NCBI GenBank assembly: GCA_029964075.1
Contig: CM057140.1
Span: 6,466,643-6,530,642 of the forward strand
DNA: 64,000 nt
DNA from: Patiria pectinifera
Lineage: Eukaryota > Echinodermata > Asteroidea > Valvatida > Asterinidae
Direction: 5' to 3'
Positions 49,201 through 58,200 of the stretch are shown here, one piece after another. The number at the start of each line of letters is the position of its first letter. Position 1 is the first letter of the stretch. The position numbers and the translations under genes are program-made. The notes beneath the pieces are model-generated. The model saw nothing but the letters and a program-made list of their open reading frames with translations, was not told where the DNA came from and searched no databases.

Positions 49201-52200
49201 GAGGGAGTAGGTTCCAGTACAGCAGCTGGGAGTGGGGTACGCATGTAGGTTTTTCAACTTGTCTTTTACATGCATGGTGATTTTTATATCATTTTCATTT
49301 TAGGTGAATTTAACTTAAAATTGCAACATAACTTGCATCAGTAAGTTGTAATGTAATTTTCATTTAGAGCTTTTTACTGATCCCACGGAAAGGGGTCGAC
49401 CTATTGTCAACACCGCAGATATAGGAATTGACAAGGAACAAATTGCCCTGCCCAGGCCACGTATTTATTTTTCCTAGGGGAGAGGGGCAATACATGAATA
49501 ATTCAGTGATAATTCATTTGAATCATTGTAGGACAAATAGGTTCTCGTTCTCTTCTCTTTTTTTCACCATAAATTCAAATTATCCCACCGATACATTTGG
49601 AGAAGAAACAGAGTCGAGGAAAATGAGCATCGGTGGATCATTCGAACAAGGCATCTTTCTATATAGAACCTATCTCGCTATCCACTAGGCTACTGCGGCA
49701 GATATTGTTGATGTCATTGTTCTGTTCATGAATAAACATAATTAACCTTGAAAACTACTGCATTATTCATGAATTGCCCCTTACCATCTTAAGGGAAAAA
49801 ATTCACCAGCCTTTGCAATTTCCTTAGCCGAAAATCACACATAGCAATGGTTCATCATGCCCTTGTGTATTGATAAAGGATTTCAAAATCATTTCAAGTG
49901 TCCCATCGTTATAGGCCTTACGTTTACAGAATACACCGTCGACAAACAACCAAACTGCAGTTCTTGTTATTTTCTTTGACAGATTCGCATTTGGGAATCC
50001 TCTCATTGAGATACAAGCCTGGATTTTCTATAATACGCAGCTCACGAATGTGTAAGTACATGTATTTCCTCTACAATCATTGTTTAAGTGAGGTTACTGA
50101 GGTTTTGCATCCACGTGACAATATCACACGATGCACGCGTGCTCGATCGATCGTCCTGCGATATCTGCCAGGGTCAATATCCGATTTGGAGAGTTGTGGG
50201 TTTGTTTCGTGAATTGATGACAGTTGGCCTATTTATCAATGGAATTTATGGTAGATTAATTACTAGCCTGCAACAAAGATGTACAATATGGCAGGCGCTT
50301 GGGTAACTTTGGTGACTACTGAACTACGACGTCACGTGATACGAAATACCTCAATCGGCCAAAACATGATCCATCCAACCAGGCTCCGCCCGGCCCATGA
50401 AGCCTGACTAATCACAGCAACTGTTCTACCTTTTTTACCAGGCAAACATACTAAATTGGGAGTTGCAAGCACTGTTTATTTCTTTATTTCGAAGTTGTGG
50501 TGCTGGTGGATTGTTCTGAAATTTGTCCGGATCAACTGGATGTGCAGGTTCCTCCTTCCTACTGTGACTAGGCTCGTTTCTGTCCGACTCCTCCTCCCTT
50601 GGTGTAGACATAGGTACGACTGGATCAATGACGGATGTCGCAGGTATTTGGCGGGTCTACATATCGTCTACAGACTAGACTATCCTGAAGCTGAATAGTG
50701 TACATGCAGTTACCGATTGCAGCCATGATGAAACCAGTGATCCAACGAGGACCAGAGGCGAGATTTTTGGCAAAGACTGCCTCATTAGTATTGAAGGTAC
50801 GAGGTTTGACACGCTTGTCATGGTATCTTTTCTGTGCTGGCTGTTTGTTGTCGACCCAACTTTGGATGTTTAGTCTAACTGTAACAAGTCTTGTGCGAAG
50901 CTTGCGTTTCATCAACATCTCTGCAGGGCTAACCCTGTTGTTGCATGTGATGTCACGCGATATGTCATCAGAAAACGTGACACTTTAGTCTCTACGTGCC
51001 CTCCTTCATGCACATCATAGCGGCTTTGAAGGAATGCACCGCCCTTTCAGCCAAACCATTTGACAAAAGGTGGAATGGGGCAGACCTGACATGGTTGATG
51101 CCGTTGACTTGCAGAAACCTCTCGTATTCTGCACTGGTGAGGTTGGTGTTATTATCAGTGACAATGACTTCTGGCAGTCCATTAGCCGCAAAAGTCTAAC
51201 GAAGCCGTTCTACTGTGGCTTGCGATGTTGCAGTGTGCATAGCGTGGATGTTTAGCCACTTGCTTTGTGCATCGACTATGACAAGAAACATATCCCATCC
51301 ATGAATATACCAGCATTGTCCAAGTGTAAGTGCGACCATGGACGACTTGGCCATTCCCACGGATTTCCGCGAGGTTGACAGGCTGTACACTGCTTGACCT
51401 TATCCTAAAGGTCTTTGTTCATTCAAGGCCACCAAACGAAGCTGCGAGCGAGTGTCTTTATCCTCGAGATTCCAGGGTGTGAATCGTGTAGTTCCTCGAT
51501 GATCTGTGATCGGCCTTGTGGGGGAATGACGACTCGTGATCTCCACAAGATGCAGCCATCTTGCACGCTTAACTGTAAGGCTTCAATCCTTGATCTTGAC
51601 AGTCACGTAGCCAACCGTTCATAACGTAGGTAGGCGCACGATTGACAAGGTAGGATCTCTTCCAGTCCAGAGACGAATTTTGTCTGGACAGGGGTGGATT
51701 CAAGGCGATACATGATCATTGCACTCTTAGAAAAAAGTACCCAATGTTGCGTAAAATTGTACTCTTTGTGGTGGTAAAAAGGGAACATGGTCGTTGGCGG
51801 GGTAAAACGCTACGCAACAGGGGTTGCGTCAAATTTTACTCAATTCCTGCGTAAAACGTTTACCCCACATTGAGTCCGAATTCTTACCCAATGGTGTTGC
51901 GTCAAAATTGTACCCCACAAATAATCACCCTTTCTTTTGACCACCAGGGGCAGGGGGTGGAGGGTTGGGGGCTCTGTCAACCTTTCTGCATATTTTATTA
52001 ACCATTCCTCTAACCTGATCCCCCAAACATAAATGCTCCGCTAACAAATAGCGCTGTCATGCAGGCCCAGATACTGACCGTGTTTGAATGTTGCAAATGC
52101 CATGTACATATTGTACACGTACGATACACACATCGCGACATTGCAATTCAATCATCGACCTATCTGTCACAAATATCCAATGTTGTAGGTTTACCTCATA

Positions 52201-55200
52201 CTGCCCACGTTTTTTCGACGACGTATTTTATGAATCAGTGCATCCTGAAAAGTAAATGATTACTGCTAAATAAAGGTATCGGCGATTTTGAATCCCACTC
52301 TCGCAGCACGTTCGTTAGTCCACTTACCGCCTTGTTGAATGTTACTGTCGATATCGAGAACGTTCTTTAGGCAACACTTGGGCAGTTTTTACTCATTATG
52401 GGGTAATATTTACCCATATGAGAGCACATATGCCTGTGTTGTTGTACGTTGCAAGGTCAAATGATGTCACTTAACCCATAATTGGGTAAAAAAAAAAGTA
52501 CTCAACGTTGGTACGCGACACATTTACTCAGCAAGCTTTGACACTTCTTTTGTAGAGTGTATGTAGTCTGCTGGAACAAGGGTACGGCTGATCAGCCGTA
52601 CCCCTATTCCAGCAGACTACGTCATGATCATGAATCGCCTTGAATGTCCAGCAGTGGCACTGTCATTCAAGTGACCTGGTTTGCAGAGCAAGTGAAAGTC
52701 ATAAGCTGCGATTGTAAGGGCCCAACGTCGAATTCTGGACGACGCAATAGGGGATACTTACCCGCTACCTCGCATCGAGGAACTGTCTGCAGACATATCA
52801 TGCGGGAAGACCTTCAGCAAGCTGGATCTTAGTCATGCCTTTCTCCAGCTTGAACGATTGAGGAGGAGTCACGTGAACTCCTTACTATCAACACCCACAA
52901 GGGTTTTTTTAAGTACACGCGTATGCCCTTTGGTGTATCTGCTGCACCTGCAATCTTCCAGAGGACTATTGAAAGATTTTTGGCAGACATCCGCCAGGCA
53001 GTCGCATTTCTTGATGATGTGCCAGTCACTGGAAAGACTGAAGCAGAACATTTCGCAAATCTCAACAAGGTCCTGAGTCGACTTCAGAGTGCAGGACTCC
53101 GTCTAAAGTGCGAGAAATGCGTCTTCTTCGCCCCTGATGTATTTGGGGCACCGTATCAAAGCAGCAGGCTTGCATCCTTCATCAGAGAAGGTTCAAGCAG
53201 TCAGGGATGCACCAGTACCACGTTAAGAGACAGAGCTGAAGTCCTACCTGGGACTCCTGAACTATTATGGCCGATTCATGCCGAATCTATCATTGGTTCT
53301 GGGGCGACCACACTCGCTGCTCAAGAAAAACATCGGCTGGTCATGGAGGCCAGTACACGGTGAATGCTTCCAAGCTTCAAAGGATTTGCTGTAGTCAGCC
53401 AGAGTGCTCATGCACTATGACCCAGGTAAACAGTTTTATCCAGTGATGCCAGCCCGTATGGTGTGGGCGCCGTGCTAGCCCACCGCATGCCCGATGGTTC
53501 TGAGCACCCAGTCGCTTACGCTTCGCGTTCGCTATCGTCAGCAGAACGAAACTACTCACAGCTAGATAAGGAGGGACTAGCAGTGATCGTCGGGTTGAAA
53601 AAGTTTCACCAGTAGGCCTACGTGTACGGTCGCCACTTCGAGATAGCTACGGATCACAAATCGCGGCTAGGACTGTTCAGTAAGAAGCGACCAGTATCAG
53701 TGTTAGCTGACTGGTTTACTGTGGCCTTGAAGTCACCACAGATTCGCAGTTTACCCGACTCTTTCATCACGGGTACAATGGGGGATGCCCAACGAAAGAA
53801 TGCTACAGGTTCGATGACTCCATCTCTTTGGAGTCGACCGAGTTCATCCTCCACTGGCTGTTTCATGGCGAAGGGTACTGGTCTGGCTTCAGAATTTGGT
53901 TTTGCGTCAGCTTTTACGCTGATGAGCTCCTGTTGTCCTTTGAATTTTGTCTTTTGAGTTTGTTCAATTCATCGCGAAACAACTCACTGTACTGTACTGT
54001 CCTGTGATGTCGATAGGAACAGGTGTGTGGTTCACTTGACGGATTGTGTGTCATGCTAATCGAAGATGGCGTAGCCAGTTACGGCCAAGAAGATTGGGTC
54101 CCTTGCCTGACACGACGAGAAGAAGCAATTGAGCGGTTTGGTTGTTGTGCTCAACTGCAACGGTGCAACTTGCAATGACTGGTATTTTCTGACCTGTGTA
54201 TGCACGCAGTTCAATGTCCGTGTCCTTGCATAGTGTCAGTTTGTTGTCAACAAATACGACTCGATGGTGTTGTCAGTGAGGATGGAAACCGAGGCACCAG
54301 TTTCGATTTTCATGGTCACCGGTTTGCAGTTGATGGACACAGTTACTAAAAACGGAGGCTCTTTCGTCTGTGAAGTTGTCTTGTACATGGTGTAGGTTTT
54401 TGTAGGGGGCGCACTCTCTTCCACATCAACATTTCCATCAATGTTGTATGTGTTGTGCTTTGACTGTGTCGATGATGACGTCTATAGGGTTTACTGGTCC
54501 TTCACACCTTGGCCACGTGACCTTGCTTTCCACAGTTATTACAGTTATATGAGCGAGCTCGGCAGTTCTGTGATGTGTGTTCTGTTTGTCCACAGCGATA
54601 GCACTTGCGAGGCCCATGGGACTTGCCGTGTGCTTGACTGTGAGTTTGTGGCCTCCCTCTACCCTTACCCTGGGGCTTTACACTGCCGACTTTGTGCGTT
54701 TGTTTGTTTGGGTGGATGGTGGGGGGCTCCCGTCGCTTGTATGTTGCTGGATATCCTTCGCATTCTTCGCTGCCAGCTCCATGGCTCGAGCCATTTCCCA
54801 ACCCTTATCAAACTTGAGAGTAGATTCAGACAACAATCTACATTGAATCCGATCATCCTTGATACCGCACACCAAGCAATCACGTGGCATGTCATTGAGA
54901 GTCTCCCCAAAACCATAGTGTTGTGCGAGGTGACGTAGTTCCGCAATAAACTGAGAAACTGACTGGCCTGCTTGCCTAACTTTGGAGTTAAACTTGTATC
55001 TCTCCTCTATGACAGATGATTTTGTGCTGAATTGATTCTTGGTGATTGAAAGTAGTTCATCAAATGTCTTTTCACCAGCTTTGTCTGGCGCAACTAGCTG
55101 GAAATCAACTTGAATGTATCCGCCCCATAGCCAGTCAACAGTATGGCTCTTTTCTTACCCAGTGCTCTCACATCATTCGCCTTAAAAGACTGTCTCCAAG

Positions 55201-58200
55201 GGTGCACATACGCCATGTCTCCTTCTTAACATGAAACTCACCTACGTTACCGAAGGTATTCACGTTACCTCGTCGCCAATTGTTATAACCAGGTAAACAC
55301 ACTAATTTGGGAGCTGCAAACACGTATTGTTTATTTCTACATGACTACACGACTCGTGCATCTACATGACGCACACTTGCAATGCACACTCATCGATAGT
55401 ATTTCGCACATCTTAGCGAATATAAATAAGACCTAAGTCATCAAATATGATGACTTAAGTCGTTGCTTGCAAACTGAATGAGGAAAACAACAACTTTATG
55501 TATTTTCAATTTTGTGTTAGATCCATGTTCCAAAACAATCTTTCATCGATTGGAGAGAGGCCATTTGCCACCGTCAATAAAACAATCCAACAGGTGTAAG
55601 TAAATTCATCATCCAATTTTTTTGTTTTGTGCTTCCCTGAACGGAATCAAGTACAAGTCCATGTATAGAACTATGTTTGTCAAAGCATGCAACCAATATT
55701 TTGTATAACTTATCCCTTAATGAACAAGACTCCGACATCAATTTGACGTCCTGGGTTGCACATGTATATAAGCATTTGCCTGTTCAAATCACGTAATGAG
55801 TGTACCAGGTTAAATATTAGATTCAATAACTCAAGACAGAAAAATGTGGTTTTCGCCAATATCGCAGGTCTGATAAAGTACTTAAGTGCATGTAATGATA
55901 GATTCGCGAATTTCCATCATTGTGTCATATAGTATGAAATTAGATTCTAACTTTTTCCGACTTTCCAGATCGTTGTATAACAGTCATTTGACAACTATTT
56001 CCGATGTCGTATGGCAAGATTTGGGAATCAACGCCTATGTGTAAGTTACAGTTTGTGTGACAAAGTTTTCGCTTTCAAGTTTACATTTTGCTGCCAAGAT
56101 TGTTACTGTTGTAAATTTTCCTTTCTGAATATTTTTTAAGTTATAGTTGTAACGTATCGCAGCATTAACGATGTACCTCATTGACAACTTTTTTGGGAGA
56201 TTATTGGGGTTGAACATAATACCTTTTCATTTTGTTCCTTTGTTCTCAGGGCTGTTGATAACACCCTCCAGTTTGCGCCTGCAACAAACCGGACTGATCT
56301 GAAAATGTAAGGATCTTTCACGACTCTCATATAAATTATTACTTGATGGTTACTAAAGATATTGGTTTTGCTCTACATGTTATAAATGGCCCATATGCTC
56401 TCTATTTTATAAAAATGCAATCCTTGAAAATGCACCTTTGAGTCGAATTCAACCTTATTTTAAATTGCATATGTTTGTCATTTGCAAGGGTTCTTTTGGT
56501 GCCTTTCGGTTTTATACTGAAGCAAACGTCCATATATAATTTTGAGTATACGTGTGATGTCATTCAAGGCAGAATCCTGGGTGTCAATTCCAAATATATC
56601 ACATCAACAGGTACCTGGATTTTGGATGTATTGCTATCATAAATGTTCCGTTACGATAACAGTAAGCCAAAGAGCATCTTTTCTCACAAATGTTTTCATT
56701 AAGCAAACGGTCTGGTTTACAACTTAAACAGAAAACCCCTGAAATGGACAGTGACTTCCAAAAATGACATAACAACAACAGCGCCCTCAGTTGTTAGGAA
56801 AACATGGAAAATTTGAAATGTTCAGAGAGGTTTTTATACATTAATTTTTTTAATGTTCCTAAGGAAGTTCATGTCATGGAACTTATAGACTTGACCTGTA
56901 TTGCATTGGTACAATACACCGTAAAAAAAAAAAAAAAACATAGGCATAGAGTTATTTTTTTGTACCTTCAAATTTCAGTGAACAGGTTGGTGACGGGTTT
57001 GCCCTACCGATAATTGTAACGACGGAAATGGCAGATATCTTCACAAAATCTGGATTCTCCTGTTCAAGAACTGTTCATTGGTGGCGATGCGTGCCATGTG
57101 CCCAAGGATATTATGGAGATCTGAGGGAGAGTGGGTGTAAAGCGTGCCCAGCTGGTACTACGAAGTTCAGTTTTTTTTTTGATAAGATATTTTTGGAAGG
57201 AAATTGGAAGCAATGTTCATGTCATTGCACACGTTATCTGCTTGAAGGTTATTTATGCGCAATAGCATGAACTAATGATCTACAAAGTTTTCTGATTTCA
57301 AGGATGCACTGATTTAATTTTGAATGGGTGTCCTAATACTAGGAGGATTTCTCCCTACATTATTTAGTCGGCTAATGGAAGTACCACTGCTCGGATTATG
57401 AGAAAAGAAAAGGTTTGCATGACATTTTGCAAGTACTATGTTGAAAGTCGAAGAAAAGTGTCGAATGGCAGTGAGGGGTTTTGGACAGTTTTAATGAAAT
57501 TACATGTATTATCTTTGAATCGCAGGAGGCTTTTACCAAACCAAGACTGGACAGGCAGCAGACACATCACAGCCCATCAAGTGTCAAAAGTGCAACAATG
57601 GAACCTACGTCACCCCAGCTGCTCACCCTGGTATCAGCCCTGCAGATTGCACCGTGTGTCCTACAGGTACCAATAAAAGTCTCCATGCAGGGTTCCGCGC
57701 ATGCTTTTGTCTCGATAAGTACTACCGGAAAGATCGGTTTGATGAGTGTTATCCTTGCCCAGACGAAAGTCTCAACTGTTCAGAGGAGTATCAACACCTC
57801 TTACCTGGATTTTGGTGGACTTGGGACTGGGGTTCAAACGACAACTGCGAAGCTTATCAACATTTCGTTGTCAACATCAGAAACAGAAGTGATTCTTACA
57901 ATAGCAACACTCAGCAGTTTAGGGGAGTGTTGCCTAAGGTACATCCGTGTCCACGTAAGGAGTCTTGTTTGAATGAAGGTGATGGTATCAATGTCACTTG
58001 TGAGGTTGGTTATGAAGGTTGGCTTTGCTCTGAATGCAGTGTGGGGTACTATGCGTGGTTTGATCGTTGTAATGTGTGCCCAAAGTGGTGGTGGTTCTTA
58101 CTTGAAGTCGTTCTTCTGTTGGTTGTGTTGGCAGTGGTAATACTGGTCATCGCTTGGGATGTGCGGAGAAACCGGAGAAAAGGACGGTCGGCCGTTGATG

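Larger units (their letters stand above)
50438..55345 (-). mobile_element. Rearranged Ty3/gypsy retroelement with internal inversion
   Basis: Read on the minus strand: an LTR-end/primer-site-like ATTGGCGACGAGG near 55275, gag with two CCHC knuckles ([24 protein letters not shown], about 54600-54505), protease with ETGAS for the usual DTG/S (about 54295), [10 protein letters not shown] (about 54100) and RT start (53866-53690). RT middle, YLDD-like FLDDVP and RNase H then lie on the plus strand (about 52739-53690). The minus strand resumes at about 52735 ([20 protein letters not shown]) and has integrase at 51660-50980 ([12 protein letters not shown] zinc region, [29 protein letters not shown]). 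About 55 bp at 50438-50490 resemble 55287-55345, perhaps LTR remnants. Many stops. Confidence 0.87.
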
